Below, one piece after another: positions 41,483 through 51,064 of a stretch of 64,000 nucleotides of DNA. A program made the translations under genes and the position numbers. The DNA is taken from contig NZ_JBBIXN010000001.1 in assembly GCF_037646455.1 (NCBI RefSeq), positions 1,364,001-1,428,000 on the forward strand, given 5' to 3'. Each line of letters starts with the position of its first letter. Position 1 is the stretch's first letter. Under the pieces are notes generated by a model. That model searched no databases. It was not told the DNA's origin and worked only from the letters and a program-made list of their open reading frames with translations. The stretch is from Draconibacterium mangrovi_A. GTDB taxonomy: Bacteria; Bacteroidota; Bacteroidia; Bacteroidales; Prolixibacteraceae.

Positions 41483-42193
41483 ATGAAACGGAAATTATTA
41501 CTCGCTTTGCTCAGCGTCCCGCTACTTTTTTCTTCGTGCATCTTTTCTCCATCAATGAGAGGCAACGAAAACGTCGTTAAACAAGAAAGAGAGGTAGATC
41601 CTTTTGATGAAATAAAAGTAAGCAGGGGAATAAACCTGTACCTCACCCAGGGAGAATCATTCGCACTTATTATTGAAGCGGATGAAAACCTGCTTGAAGT
41701 GATTGAAACTGAAGTTGCAGGCGACGAACTGATCATCCGATCGACTGCCAATGTAAAAAGTGCTAAATCTTTTAAAGTCTTCGTAACAGCTCCCGAATTT
41801 GAAGCGATAAAAGGATTGGCGGGTTGCAATATTTTTTCTGAAACTGAACTTTCTACCAGTGAACTTGTATTGCGGGCCTCTGCAGGTTCAAATTTCAACC
41901 TTGAAATAAGTGCTAAAACAGTGGATGTCTCGGCATCAGCCGGTTCAAATATGAAATTGAAAGGTCTGGCAGAAGATTTTTATGGAAAGGCAAGTTCAGG
42001 ATCGAACATAAAAGCCGAGGATCTGAAATCAACAAAGGCCGAGGTAAAAGTGAGCAGCGGAGCCAACATTTGGATAACTGCCAGCAAAAGGCTGGAAGCC
42101 AACGCCAACAGCGGCGGAAATATTTTTTACGCGGGTGAACCTTCTGATACTGATGTTCATAAATCGTCGGGCGGAAACGTAATTAAAATGTAG
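41483..42193 (+). CDS. Head GIN domain lipoprotein (DUF2807), copy 1
   Basis: 236 residues with a lipobox (LLFSSC, lipidated Cys near residue 19). The rest is a DUF2807 'head GIN' domain, a right-handed beta-helix with a regular turn: VSRGINLYLTQGES at the start, then ASAGSNFNLEI, ASAGSNMKLKG, ASSGSNIKAED, VSSGANIWIT, NSGGNIFY and KSSGGNVIKM, a period of about 20 residues with Gly-Ser/Ala-Asn turns. Function of the family is unknown; a surface or periplasmic structural or adhesive role is possible. It forms a pair with the next gene. Confidence 0.85.
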   Translation: MKRKLLLALLSVPLLFSSCIFSPSMRGNENVVKQEREVDPFDEIKVSRGINLYLTQGESFALIIEADENLLEVIETEVAGDELIIRSTANVKSAKSFKVFVTAPEFEAIKGLAGCNIFSETELSTSELVLRASAGSNFNLEISAKTVDVSASAGSNMKLKGLAEDFYGKASSGSNIKAEDLKSTKAEVKVSSGANIWITASKRLEANANSGGNIFYAGEPSDTDVHKSSGGNVIKM

Positions 42194-42257
42194 TTTCCCT
42201 GTAACTTTCAATATTATCATTCGTCCTTACAGAGATCAACACAAACAATTCAAAAAA

Positions 42258-42962
42258 ATGAGAAAACTTAAAGCAATTTTTCTGATCGCAATGATCACCA
42301 TTTCGATTCCGGTATTGGCCGGGAACAGTGATAAAACTGAAAACAGGAACCTGAGTGGTTTTAATGCGATCGATGTATCAACCGGGATCGACCTCTACAT
42401 TTCCATGGGCAGTTCGGAAGCCGTAAAAGTAGTGGCCGACGACGATGTAATCGATGACCTGAAAACCGAAGTAAGAAACGGTACACTGCATATTTACACA
42501 AAAAGGAATAACTGGTTAAACTGGGGCGATAATAAAACACGTAAAGTATACGTAACCGTTACCAAACTGGAAGGAATTGATGCTTCATCGGGCTCCGACG
42601 TGGAATCGGAAAACACATTGGATGGCGAGAAACTGGATATTTCGGCCAGCAGCGGCTCGGATATTGAACTGGATGTACACTACAAAAACCTCTCGCTCGA
42701 TACCAGCAGCGGCTCCGATGCAGAACTTCGTGGAAAAGTAAAATACCTGAAATTGTCGGCCAGCAGCGGCAGCGACATCGATGCTGCAGAACTGGAATCG
42801 CAATATTGCAAAGTAAGTGCCAGCAGTGGTTCCGACATTAGCTTAACCGTAACCGACGAGTTGGAAGCCAATGCCAGCAGTGGTGCGGATATCGTTTATC
42901 ACGGAAATCCTCAAATGAGAGATATTGATGAATCAAGTGGTGGCGATGTAAGAGGAAGATAA
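42258..42962 (+). CDS. Head GIN domain protein (DUF2807), copy 2
   Basis: 234 residues with a signal peptide (about 1-21, ending IPVLAG) but no lipobox. Same beta-helix architecture as the preceding lipoprotein, with turns reading SSGSD instead of SSGSN (five SSGSD, then SSGAD and SSGGD, spaced about 20 residues). The turn residue thus changed from Asn to Asp throughout, which makes one face acidic. The pair arose by tandem duplication (inference). A terminator follows. Confidence 0.87.
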   Translation: MRKLKAIFLIAMITISIPVLAGNSDKTENRNLSGFNAIDVSTGIDLYISMGSSEAVKVVADDDVIDDLKTEVRNGTLHIYTKRNNWLNWGDNKTRKVYVTVTKLEGIDASSGSDVESENTLDGEKLDISASSGSDIELDVHYKNLSLDTSSGSDAELRGKVKYLKLSASSGSDIDAAELESQYCKVSASSGSDISLTVTDELEANASSGADIVYHGNPQMRDIDESSGGDVRGR

Positions 42963-42982
42963 TTTGAATCTCGTAATATATC

Positions 42983-43007
42983 AAGGCGGATCATTCCGCC
43001 TTTTTTT
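42983..43007 (+). terminator. Terminator after the head GIN pair
   Basis: Stem AAGGCGGA (42983-42990) with TCCGCCTT (42995-43002), 4-nt loop TCAT, followed by a run of T. Confidence 0.88.
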
Positions 43008-43039
43008 GTACCTATTTTCAGCTAATCCAATATAAACCA

Positions 43040-43047
43040 TATTTTTG
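43040..43047 (+). promoter_or_regulatory. -7 promoter element of the DUF5723 gene
   Basis: TATTTTTG matches TAnnTTTG and lies 19 nt before ATG 43067, right after the preceding terminator. No -33 element was found at a normal distance. Confidence 0.55.
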
Positions 43048-43066
43048 CGTTCATATTTTCACGCTG

Positions 43067-44440
43067 ATGAAAAAGGCAAGCAAGAGCTTAATTCTAATTG
43101 TACTTTCTATTCTGGCATTTGTTATTCCCGGCAAATCGCAGGACGGTAATCCATTACAGTTTCTCCCGGGCGTTAGTCAGTCGTCTCTTTTCAATCCTGC
43201 TCATCAAAATAAAACCGAAAAACTGGTCATTGGTATACCCCTGATTTCGGGAAGCACCTTCGACTGGAAAGCAAATTTTTCCATCGATTATATCTTTTCA
43301 AAAAACTTCGCCTACAGCTTTGCGAATTTCTATAACGAACTTGGCGAACCCGGCGATGCCGTTGCCAATCTGGAGATTCCGATGATCTATCTCAGCTGGA
43401 GAACAGAAGAGCACAATTTCAGTTTCTCCATTCGTGATCGTGTGTATGCAACAGCCTACTTCGACGACGAAATCCTGAACTTTCTCGACCTGGGAATTCA
43501 ACCCTATTACGGGAAAAGCGAGGAGTTTGGCCCAATAACCTTTAAAAGCATCTATTACCGCGAATTGGCGCTTGGCTATTCCTATAAAATATGGGATGGA
43601 TTTTCGGTAGGCATCCGACCAAAACTTTTGTTTGCACGTTTCTACTACGATGTACCGGAATTGTACATCAGTGTTTCAACCGACACGGAACAAGAACAAT
43701 TATTGATGACACCAAACGGAACCTACACACTTTCAGCACCGGTTGATGTAAACTACATCGAAGAGATCGGAGCCACAACCATTCGCCCAAATCCGCGCCC
43801 GACCGATTACATTTTCAACTTTCATAACCTGAGTCCGGCAATTGATCTGGGTTTAAACTACAAATTTGATAACGGTCCCGAAATTTCTGCATCAGTCCTG
43901 GACCTTGGCTATGTGGGTTTTAAACACAATACCTATGACATTGAATTTACTGATGCAATTCGCTACAATGAAGCAGACCTCTACCAATCTAAATATCCCG
44001 ATCAGCCCAGCTACAAGGAACCCAAGCTGGCATTGCAGGATTTTAGCGACTCCATCCCTTTTGTAACCCTTGCAGAAAGTATTGATAACAGAGTGATTGA
44101 ACAGATTCCGCTAAAAATCGCCGGCAGCTTAAAACAGGAAATTTCAAATAAAATGGAGTTGGGATTATCCGCACAATTAACCCACACAAAAAGCTACACC
44201 GATAATTACATTAGTGGATTTATGCATACTCAACTGGGCGAAAAAGTGAACCTGGCTGCCACTGTGAATTTGTTAAACTTCAATAAATTTCTACCAGGAA
44301 TTGCTGCAAGTTATACCGGCAGGTGGGTACAATATTACATCTCGACCAATAATATCACCGGTTTTGTAAAACCCACATCAGCAAAATATCTAAATTTGTC
44401 GTTTGGTGTGAATTTTTTATTTTCCACCACAGAAAAATAG
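43067..44440 (+). CDS. DUF5723 family outer-membrane protein
   Basis: 457 residues with a signal peptide (about 1-24, ending IPGKSQ). It starts with GNPLQFLPGVSQSSLFNPAH, the start seen in the Bacteroidota DUF5723 family. Alternating beta strands (NFSFSIRDRVYATAYF, GYSYKIWDGFSVGIRPKLLF, LNLSFGVNFLF at the very C-terminus) suggest an outer-membrane barrel related to the PorP/SprF or FadL-like group. Function unknown. It is followed 7 nt later by the DUF4834 gene, which is probably cotranscribed. Confidence 0.82.
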   Translation: MKKASKSLILIVLSILAFVIPGKSQDGNPLQFLPGVSQSSLFNPAHQNKTEKLVIGIPLISGSTFDWKANFSIDYIFSKNFAYSFANFYNELGEPGDAVANLEIPMIYLSWRTEEHNFSFSIRDRVYATAYFDDEILNFLDLGIQPYYGKSEEFGPITFKSIYYRELALGYSYKIWDGFSVGIRPKLLFARFYYDVPELYISVSTDTEQEQLLMTPNGTYTLSAPVDVNYIEEIGATTIRPNPRPTDYIFNFHNLSPAIDLGLNYKFDNGPEISASVLDLGYVGFKHNTYDIEFTDAIRYNEADLYQSKYPDQPSYKEPKLALQDFSDSIPFVTLAESIDNRVIEQIPLKIAGSLKQEISNKMELGLSAQLTHTKSYTDNYISGFMHTQLGEKVNLAATVNLLNFNKFLPGIAASYTGRWVQYYISTNNITGFVKPTSAKYLNLSFGVNFLFSTTEK

Positions 44441-44447
44441 CAGATAA

Positions 44448-44726
44448 ATGATTGCCTTCGTTTTATTATATATTCCAAAACTGATCATTACCGTTGCCGT
44501 AATTTTGCTGATATATTACGGGATTCGAATTTTCTCGCGTTACGTACTTCCACTCCTGATCGATAAAGGGATTAAAAATATGCAGCAGAAAATGCAGGAT
44601 CAGCAAAGGGGCAAGCAGCCACCAAGCCGTCCCGAAGGCGAAGTAACCATTGAAGGCCAACCTCAGCACAAAAAGAACAAGCAGGGCGACAGCGGTGAAT
44701 ACATCGATTTTGAGGAAGTAGATTAA
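44448..44726 (+). CDS. DUF4834 family small membrane protein
   Basis: 92 residues. One N-terminal membrane segment (about 4-25, FVLLYIPKLIITVAVILLIYYG) followed by a basic, Gln/Pro-rich cytoplasmic tail that ends acidic (GEYIDFEEVD), as in the DUF4834 family of Bacteroidota. Function unknown; no catalytic motif. It lies between an outer-membrane protein gene and glyS, an arrangement seen elsewhere in the phylum as far as remembered. Confidence 0.82.
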   Translation: MIAFVLLYIPKLIITVAVILLIYYGIRIFSRYVLPLLIDKGIKNMQQKMQDQQRGKQPPSRPEGEVTIEGQPQHKKNKQGDSGEYIDFEEVD

Positions 44727-44917
44727 ACGGAAGATTTGAATAGTAGAATCATAGAAGGTTAGAATTTAGGAGGAAACTGCAATAAATTGTAACCTGGTCA
44801 ACTTCAGTTAGGCATCTACATCCAGAATCTGGCATCTGAATTCAGTTCCCATTTTAAAAGAATCTCAACGCTTGTAGCTCATAACCCACGGCTCGCAGCT
44901 AAATAAAAAAAATCGTT

Positions 44918-44925
44918 TACATTTG
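44918..44925 (+). promoter_or_regulatory. -7 promoter element of the glycyl-tRNA synthetase gene
   Basis: TACATTTG matches TAnnTTTG exactly. It contains the in-frame TTG at 44923, which therefore should not be a start codon; the ATG at 44953 lies 27 nt downstream. Confidence 0.6.
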
Positions 44926-44952
44926 TGCTTCAATTCAGAATTTATAGACGAA

Positions 44953-46488
44953 ATGGCACAAGAAGATATTTTCAAGAAACTGGTAGCGCACTGCAAAGAA
45001 TACGGTTATGTATTTCAATCGAGTGAGATTTACGACGGACTTGGAGCGGTTTACGATTACGGACAATACGGTGTTGAACTGAAAAACAACATCAAAAAAT
45101 ACTGGTGGGACAGCATGGTACTATTGCACGAAAATGTGGTTGGTTTAGACTCAGCAATTTTTATGCATCCAACCATCTGGAAAGCATCGGGCCACGTTGA
45201 TGCTTTTAACGATCCGCTTATCGACAACAAAGACTCGAAAAAACGCTACCGTGCCGATGTTCTGATTGAAGACCAACTGGCCAAGTACGAAGAAAAAATG
45301 AACAAGGAGGTGGCCAAAGCTGCCAAACGTTTTGGCGATGCTTTCGACGAAAAACAGTTTCGTGAAACCAATTCACGTGTACTAGCCAATCAGAAAAAAT
45401 ACGACGAGTTGCATGCACGTTTTGCCAAAGCATTGAACGATAATGATCTGGCAGAATTAAAGCAAATCATCGAAGACCAGGGAATTGTTTGTCCAATTTC
45501 AGGATCACGAAACTGGACCGATGTTCGTCAGTTCAACCTGATGTTTGCCACCGAAATGGGATCGACTGCTGAAGGTGCATCAAAAATCTTCTTACGCCCG
45601 GAAACAGCACAGGGTATTTTTGTAAACTACCTAAACGTGCAAAAAACCGGACGCATGAAAATTCCATTCGGAATTGCACAAATCGGTAAAGCTTTCCGTA
45701 ACGAAATCGTAGCCCGTCAGTTTATTTTTCGTATGCGCGAGTTCGAACAAATGGAGATGCAGTTTTTTGTTCGCCCCGGCACCGAACTCGACTGGTTCGA
45801 GAAATGGAAAGAAACACGCATGAAATGGCACCACGCCCTTGGTTTCGGCGACGAAAATTACCGTTTCCACGAGCACGAAAAGCTGGCACACTATGCCAAT
45901 GCTGCTGTTGATGTGGAATACAAATTCCCGTTTGGATTTAAAGAAGTGGAAGGAATTCATTCTCGTACTGATTTCGACCTGTCGCAACACGAGAAATACT
46001 CGGGCAAAAAGATCCGATACTTCGATCCTGAACTCAACGAATCGTATGTACCATTTGTCGTGGAAACCTCGATCGGTGTCGATCGCATGTTCCTTCAGGT
46101 TATTTCAGCTTCTTACTGCGAAGAACAATTGGAAAAAGATACACGCGTAGTGCTGAAATTACCACCGGTATTGGCTCCAATTAAGCTTGCCGTATTGCCG
46201 CTGGTAAAAAAAGACGGTCTGCCCGAAAAAGCACGCGAGATCATCGATGAACTGAAATTTGATTTCAACTGTCAGTACGACGAAAAAGACTCGATCGGTA
46301 AACGTTACCGTCGTCAGGATGCTATCGGTACTCCATTCTGTGTAACAGTGGATCACCAAACGGCTGAAGACAGTACCGTGACCATCCGCTATCGCAACAC
46401 CATGGAACAGGAACGCGTTGCCATTGCAGAACTTGGAAAGATTATCGGCGAGCAGGTAAGTTACAAGAAGTTGTTTGGGAAAATTTAG
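44953..46488 (+). CDS. glyS: Glycyl-tRNA synthetase (single-chain type)
   Basis: 511 residues from ATG 44953 (MAQEDIFKKLVAHCKEYGYV, a typical start). It is a class II aminoacyl-tRNA synthetase of the alpha2 type. Seen are the N-terminal QSSEIYDGLGAVYDYGQYG, the motif 2 region (GIAQIGKAFRNEI, FIFRMREFEQMEMQFFVRPG), motif 3 (VVETSIGVDRMFLQ) and a C-terminal anticodon-binding domain (APIKLAVLPLVKK, RRQDAIGTPFCVTVD). It charges tRNA-Gly in the cytoplasm. Monocistronic by context, with its own -7 element. Confidence 0.97.
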   Translation: MAQEDIFKKLVAHCKEYGYVFQSSEIYDGLGAVYDYGQYGVELKNNIKKYWWDSMVLLHENVVGLDSAIFMHPTIWKASGHVDAFNDPLIDNKDSKKRYRADVLIEDQLAKYEEKMNKEVAKAAKRFGDAFDEKQFRETNSRVLANQKKYDELHARFAKALNDNDLAELKQIIEDQGIVCPISGSRNWTDVRQFNLMFATEMGSTAEGASKIFLRPETAQGIFVNYLNVQKTGRMKIPFGIAQIGKAFRNEIVARQFIFRMREFEQMEMQFFVRPGTELDWFEKWKETRMKWHHALGFGDENYRFHEHEKLAHYANAAVDVEYKFPFGFKEVEGIHSRTDFDLSQHEKYSGKKIRYFDPELNESYVPFVVETSIGVDRMFLQVISASYCEEQLEKDTRVVLKLPPVLAPIKLAVLPLVKKDGLPEKAREIIDELKFDFNCQYDEKDSIGKRYRRQDAIGTPFCVTVDHQTAEDSTVTIRYRNTMEQERVAIAELGKIIGEQVSYKKLFGKI

Positions 46489-46592
46489 TAATTCCATTAC
46501 TGTTCCTACATATTGCAATTCCCCTTTGGTAAATGCTAAAGTTTATGCAACTTTATCGGATAAATTTTATTAAAGAATAAAATCCACAATCC

Positions 46593-49160
46593 ATGAATAT
46601 CAAGCCTATCCTGAAAAGTCTTGTTCCGCATGTCATTGCTGTGCTGGCGATGATCATTGTCTCCTCTGTTTACTTTTATCCCGCCTGGGAAGGAAAAACA
46701 CTCCAGGGAGAGGACGTTGTTGGAGGCTATGGAAAAGGCCGCGAAGCCCGTGATTTCAAGAAATACGAAGATGAGACAGTAATCTGGAATGGCTCGATAT
46801 TTAGTGGAATGCCTGAATATGTGCATGCAAAATACAAAGGTGCATCGGCGTTGAAAAAGGTCTTCTATTTACCCATGCGGTTTGGAATGCCCCGGGAAGT
46901 TGCTTCCATTTTCTGGTACATGCTGGGCTTTTATATTTTGCTGGTTGCAGTTGGAATTTCACCTCAATTCGCTGCAGGTGGAGCAATGGCCTTTGCCCTT
47001 GGCTCCTACAATATTATCATCATTCTCGCCGGCCATTACATGAAGGTCTATACACTTGCATTGATCCCGCCAACTCTGGCCGGTATCATTTTAATATTCA
47101 GAGGCAAATACCGGTGGGGGCTGATTCTGACATCGTTTTTTCTGGCCATGCAAATTACTATGGCACACGTACAAATGATGTACTACTTTTTTATCGCTCT
47201 CCTCGTGTTTGGAATTGTTGAGCTGGTTTTTCAAATAAGAGAAAAAACGCTTAACCAATTTTCAAAAACGGTACTGGTTCTGCTGGCAGCAGCCGTTTTA
47301 GGTATTGCTCCCAATTACTCCCGGTTAATCAACTATTACATGTTCAACGATTACACTATTCGTGGGAGTAGTGAACTTACCATTGGTAACGAGGAGGTAA
47401 AGACAAATAAGGGACTGGATAAGGACTATATAAACATGTGGAGCAGCGGTGTTGATGAAGCGATGATGGTTATCGTCCCGAATGTAAAAGGTGGTTCAAC
47501 CGCTTCAATCGCACAAGACAGGGATCTGCTGAATTCAATACCTCGTCAATACCGGCAAACACTCGGAAGTTTTAATCAGTATTGGGGAAATCAGCCTTTT
47601 AGCGGCGGACCAAATTACCTGGGAATTGTGTTTGTCTTCTTATTTGTTCTGGGGATTTTTCTGATAAAAGATCGTTTAAAATTGGCTGTTTTAATCCCGG
47701 TCATTCTGTTCCTGCTACTTGCCATGGGAGGTAACTTTTCATTCTTTACCGATCTCTGGATCGACTACTTCCCCATGTACAATAAATTTCGGGCCCCTGT
47801 ATCCATTCTCTCCATTACAGCTATTTTACTGAGCTTTTATGCCTTGTACAGTACCTATCAAATCAGTACCAACGAAAATGTATTGGCACGAAAAACTGAA
47901 GTTCCGGGAATTAAAAGTAAACAACCGGTTTATATGCTTGTTGCCGCCGGATTCCTTGTCTTTTTGCTGATAAATATTGCATTCCCGAATTTATTCAACT
48001 CCTACATTAGCGATGTTGAACGAAATCAAATTGCCCAGTGGCAAAGTCAAGCCAACGCCGGAAATCAGGTCGATCAAATCATAAACGAGCTGATTGCTTT
48101 TCGTATCGGGGTTTTTCGTGCCGACTTATGGAGAGCATTCATTTTTGTGATCTTACTAACTGTTACACTCTATTTCTTTGCCCGTAAAAAGTTATCAAAG
48201 CAAGTATTCTGGGGAATTATTGTCCTTCTCGCCCTGGTTGATTTTTGGGGAGTTGGCCGTCGTTATGTCGGCTTAGATCAGTTCCACAAAAACAGTTTAG
48301 TAAAAGAAACTTATGCATTGTCTGACAATGATCGTCAGATCTATCAGCAGGAAATGAATGTTCATCCCGATATACAGGAAAAATTAACGGAATACACGGC
48401 CAGGTTCAATCCTGCAAATGCAGAAGAGAAGGCAGCACTTTTAACCCATGTAATTAACAAGTACACGAATTACAGGGTATTTAATATTGCGGGATCTCCT
48501 TTTCAGGAAAACGTAACTTCCAACGCGCATAAATCCATTGGAGGTTATCATCCGGTAAAACTCAGAAGATACCAAGACATGATAGAACACCATATCGGGA
48601 AAATGCACATGCCTGTTTTAAACATGCTAAACGCCAAATATTTTATTACACAGGGAGGTGTCCAGAATAATCCAGCAGCAATGGGAAATGCCTGGTTTGT
48701 CGATTCAGTAAAATGGGTTGATAATGCGAACGACGAAATACTGGCATTAAATGATATTGATGTCAGTAAAACCGCTGTTATCAGAACAAAAAACAAGGAC
48801 AAACTGGCTCCCGTTTCAGTAGATGGTCAAACAAACGGATCGATTGCACTGGAAGATTATTCTCCGGATAAAATGGTGTATAGTTCTGCTTCAGACAAAG
48901 ATGGGTTAGCGGTTTTCTCTGAAATCTATTATCCCGACTGGAAAGCATTTATCGATGGCGATGAAGCTGAAATTTACCAGGTGAACTATGTTTTAAGGGG
49001 CGTCGAAATTCCACAGGGTGATCATAAAATTGAATTTGTGTTCCATCCCGGACACTATTATACATCGAACACCATTTCGCAAATCGCTTTCTATCTGATG
49101 TTGCTGATTGTCGGATTGTCGGTTTTATGGGATATCAGGAAACGAATCACCACAGTTTAA
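46593..49160 (+). CDS. YfhO-family membrane protein
   Basis: 855 residues with about 12-13 hydrophobic segments in the first 560 residues and a last one at the C-terminus. The start resembles YfhO proteins, which carry large periplasmic loops (VYFYPAWEGKTLQGEDVVGG, WNGSIFSGMPEYVHAKYKG, MGGNFSFFTDLWIDYFPMYNKFRAP). The C-terminal soluble region (about 640-820) is beta-rich. YfhO proteins are GT-C-like glycosyltransferases thought to glycosylate lipid-linked or wall polymers. It sits at the start of the polysaccharide locus, so a role in sugar decoration is likely. Its last codons overlap the possible extended start of the methyltransferase gene. Confidence 0.88.
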   Translation: MNIKPILKSLVPHVIAVLAMIIVSSVYFYPAWEGKTLQGEDVVGGYGKGREARDFKKYEDETVIWNGSIFSGMPEYVHAKYKGASALKKVFYLPMRFGMPREVASIFWYMLGFYILLVAVGISPQFAAGGAMAFALGSYNIIIILAGHYMKVYTLALIPPTLAGIILIFRGKYRWGLILTSFFLAMQITMAHVQMMYYFFIALLVFGIVELVFQIREKTLNQFSKTVLVLLAAAVLGIAPNYSRLINYYMFNDYTIRGSSELTIGNEEVKTNKGLDKDYINMWSSGVDEAMMVIVPNVKGGSTASIAQDRDLLNSIPRQYRQTLGSFNQYWGNQPFSGGPNYLGIVFVFLFVLGIFLIKDRLKLAVLIPVILFLLLAMGGNFSFFTDLWIDYFPMYNKFRAPVSILSITAILLSFYALYSTYQISTNENVLARKTEVPGIKSKQPVYMLVAAGFLVFLLINIAFPNLFNSYISDVERNQIAQWQSQANAGNQVDQIINELIAFRIGVFRADLWRAFIFVILLTVTLYFFARKKLSKQVFWGIIVLLALVDFWGVGRRYVGLDQFHKNSLVKETYALSDNDRQIYQQEMNVHPDIQEKLTEYTARFNPANAEEKAALLTHVINKYTNYRVFNIAGSPFQENVTSNAHKSIGGYHPVKLRRYQDMIEHHIGKMHMPVLNMLNAKYFITQGGVQNNPAAMGNAWFVDSVKWVDNANDEILALNDIDVSKTAVIRTKNKDKLAPVSVDGQTNGSIALEDYSPDKMVYSSASDKDGLAVFSEIYYPDWKAFIDGDEAEIYQVNYVLRGVEIPQGDHKIEFVFHPGHYYTSNTISQIAFYLMLLIVGLSVLWDIRKRITTV

Positions 49161-49171
49161 GTTGGCCTGAC

Positions 49172-49975
49172 ATGCAAAAAAGACACGGGAACCGTTTACA
49201 ATACTTTCAGGAACAGGGATACACCACCAATAAATATGTTATCCCGTTTATTGAGGAGATTAAAAAATTAACGCCCGATTCAAAAGTACTGGAAATCGGA
49301 TGTGGAGAAGGCGGTAATCTAAAACCTTTCCTTGATTTAGGATGTAAATGCTGGGGTATTGATTTGAATCAGAATCAAATCAACAACGCCAAAACATTCT
49401 TTACCGAACATCCCAACAACAAAAATCTAACGCTTATTTGCGAAAATATCTACGACATTAAATCCTTGCCTCAGTTCGATTTTATTGTCATGCGCGATGT
49501 GATTGAACACATTCCCAACCAGGAGAAATTCATGGGATTCCTGCAGCAATTTATGCTGCCTGGTGCTGTTGTATTTTTTGGATTTCCCCCGTGGCAAATG
49601 CCTTTTGGCGGACACCAGCAGGTATTTAAAAATAAATTCTTATCAAAAGTGCCTTATACGCATTTGTTGCCACGCTTTTTATACCGCTTTGTAATGCGTG
49701 TATTTGGCGAGTCGGACGGAATGATCAGCAGCAGAATGGATATTAAAGACACGGGTATTTCCATCGAACGTTTTGAAAGGATCGTTAAGAAAGAAAAATA
49801 CAGGATTGAAAAAAGACATTACTACCTGATCAATCCCAACTACGAAGCAAAATTCTCGTTAAAACCAAGAAAACAAATAGGGCTTATCGCACGGATTCCA
49901 TATTTAAGGAATTTCTTTACCACAGCCATGTACTATGTTTTATCGTTTCAAACAAAAAACGAATCGAATTCATGA
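49172..49975 (+). CDS. Class I SAM-dependent methyltransferase
   Basis: 267 residues from ATG 49172; an ATG at 49127 would add 15 residues and overlap YfhO by 34 nt. The Rossmann-type SAM site is clear: VLEIGCGEGGNLKPFLDLG (motif I), WGIDLNQNQIN (acidic end of beta-2) and DFIVMRDVIEHIP (motif post-II with the EHI typical of methyltransferase domain 11/23). The C-terminal part has basic patches. It probably methylates a sugar or lipid carrier intermediate in surface polysaccharide assembly (inference from context). It overlaps the next gene by 4 nt (ATGA), so the two are coupled. Confidence 0.88.
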   Translation: MQKRHGNRLQYFQEQGYTTNKYVIPFIEEIKKLTPDSKVLEIGCGEGGNLKPFLDLGCKCWGIDLNQNQINNAKTFFTEHPNNKNLTLICENIYDIKSLPQFDFIVMRDVIEHIPNQEKFMGFLQQFMLPGAVVFFGFPPWQMPFGGHQQVFKNKFLSKVPYTHLLPRFLYRFVMRVFGESDGMISSRMDIKDTGISIERFERIVKKEKYRIEKRHYYLINPNYEAKFSLKPRKQIGLIARIPYLRNFFTTAMYYVLSFQTKNESNS

Positions 49976-51009
49976 TCAAGTATAGTGTTATTGTAGCTGT
50001 TTATAACCGGGTAGATGAAGTTCAGGAATTGCTTCAGTCGGCCGAGAAACTAGAGTTCGACCGTAAAAATTTTGAGCTCTTGTTTGTTGATGATGGTTCT
50101 AAAGACGGCTTTCAGCAATTTATCGAAAAATACAAATCGGAAAGCGGCTTAAACATTCGGGCCATCTACCAGGAAAATAAAGGCCCTGGAGAAGCTCGTA
50201 ATAACGGAATGCTTAATGCCCTTGGCGATTATTTCATTTATGTTGATTCCGATTGCATGTTTCCTCCACACTGGTTAAAGGAAATCGATAAAGAGGTGGT
50301 TAAAAACAATTTCGATGCCTTTGGCGGACCCGATACTTTCCACCCGTCATTTTCACCACTTCTAAAAGCCATAAATTATTCCATGACTTCGCTGATTGGA
50401 ACAGGTGGCACCAGGGGAAGCAAAAAGTCGGTAGGGAAATTCTACCCGCGAAGCTTTAATATGGGCGTCCACCGCAGGATATTTGAGCATATTGGCGGCA
50501 TGAATAAACTACGTCACGGCCAGGACATGGACTTCTCGCAACGTATTTATGATGCCGGATACAAAGTTGGCCTTATTCCCGATGCTTTTGTTTATCACAA
50601 ACGCCGGACAAGTTTAGCGAAATTTTACCGCCAGATATTTAACTGGGGTGTGGCACGCATCAACCTGGCGCAGAAACACCCGTCGATGCTGAAACCGGTT
50701 CATTTGCTTCCGGCAATGGTTGTTCTGGGGATTATTGCGCTGGCGTTATTTACCTTGCTGGTTCCTTCAACAGCAAAAATTTTATGGTCGCTTACAGGCA
50801 TTGGATATACGCTTGTAGTGATTTGGGCATTTTTCGAGGCCTTCATGAAATATAAATCGTTGGCTGCTGCCTTGTTGAGCCCCATAACATTAAACATCCA
50901 GGTGTTTGCCTATGGATTTGGATTAATTAAAGCACTGTGGCAAACAAAAATATTAGGTAAAGAAGAAGCCAGAGGTTTTGTTAAAGGCTATTACGGTAAG
51001 AAGAAATAG
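49972..51009 (+). CDS. Membrane-anchored family 2 glycosyltransferase
   Basis: 345 residues. A GT-A fold is shown by YSVIVAVYNRVDEVQELLQ at the start, FVDDGSKDGF, GPGEARNNGM, the metal-binding FIYVDSDCMFPPHW (DxD) and HGQDMDFSQRIYDAGY near the acceptor site. Two or three membrane segments follow (about 240-320), so the enzyme sits at the inner membrane. It transfers a sugar to a lipid-linked acceptor. The 4-nt overlap with the methyltransferase gene suggests coupled synthesis. Confidence 0.9.
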   Translation: MIKYSVIVAVYNRVDEVQELLQSAEKLEFDRKNFELLFVDDGSKDGFQQFIEKYKSESGLNIRAIYQENKGPGEARNNGMLNALGDYFIYVDSDCMFPPHWLKEIDKEVVKNNFDAFGGPDTFHPSFSPLLKAINYSMTSLIGTGGTRGSKKSVGKFYPRSFNMGVHRRIFEHIGGMNKLRHGQDMDFSQRIYDAGYKVGLIPDAFVYHKRRTSLAKFYRQIFNWGVARINLAQKHPSMLKPVHLLPAMVVLGIIALALFTLLVPSTAKILWSLTGIGYTLVVIWAFFEAFMKYKSLAAALLSPITLNIQVFAYGFGLIKALWQTKILGKEEARGFVKGYYGKKK

Positions 51010-51064
51010 TACCTTTTCAACAATATGACTGATATTCCTTACATTTACAAGCGGAATTAAACGC

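Noticed and set aside
44923..44952. TTG start extending glycyl-tRNA synthetase by 10 residues
   Set aside because: The TTG lies inside the TACATTTG promoter element, so the ATG at 44953 is the real start.
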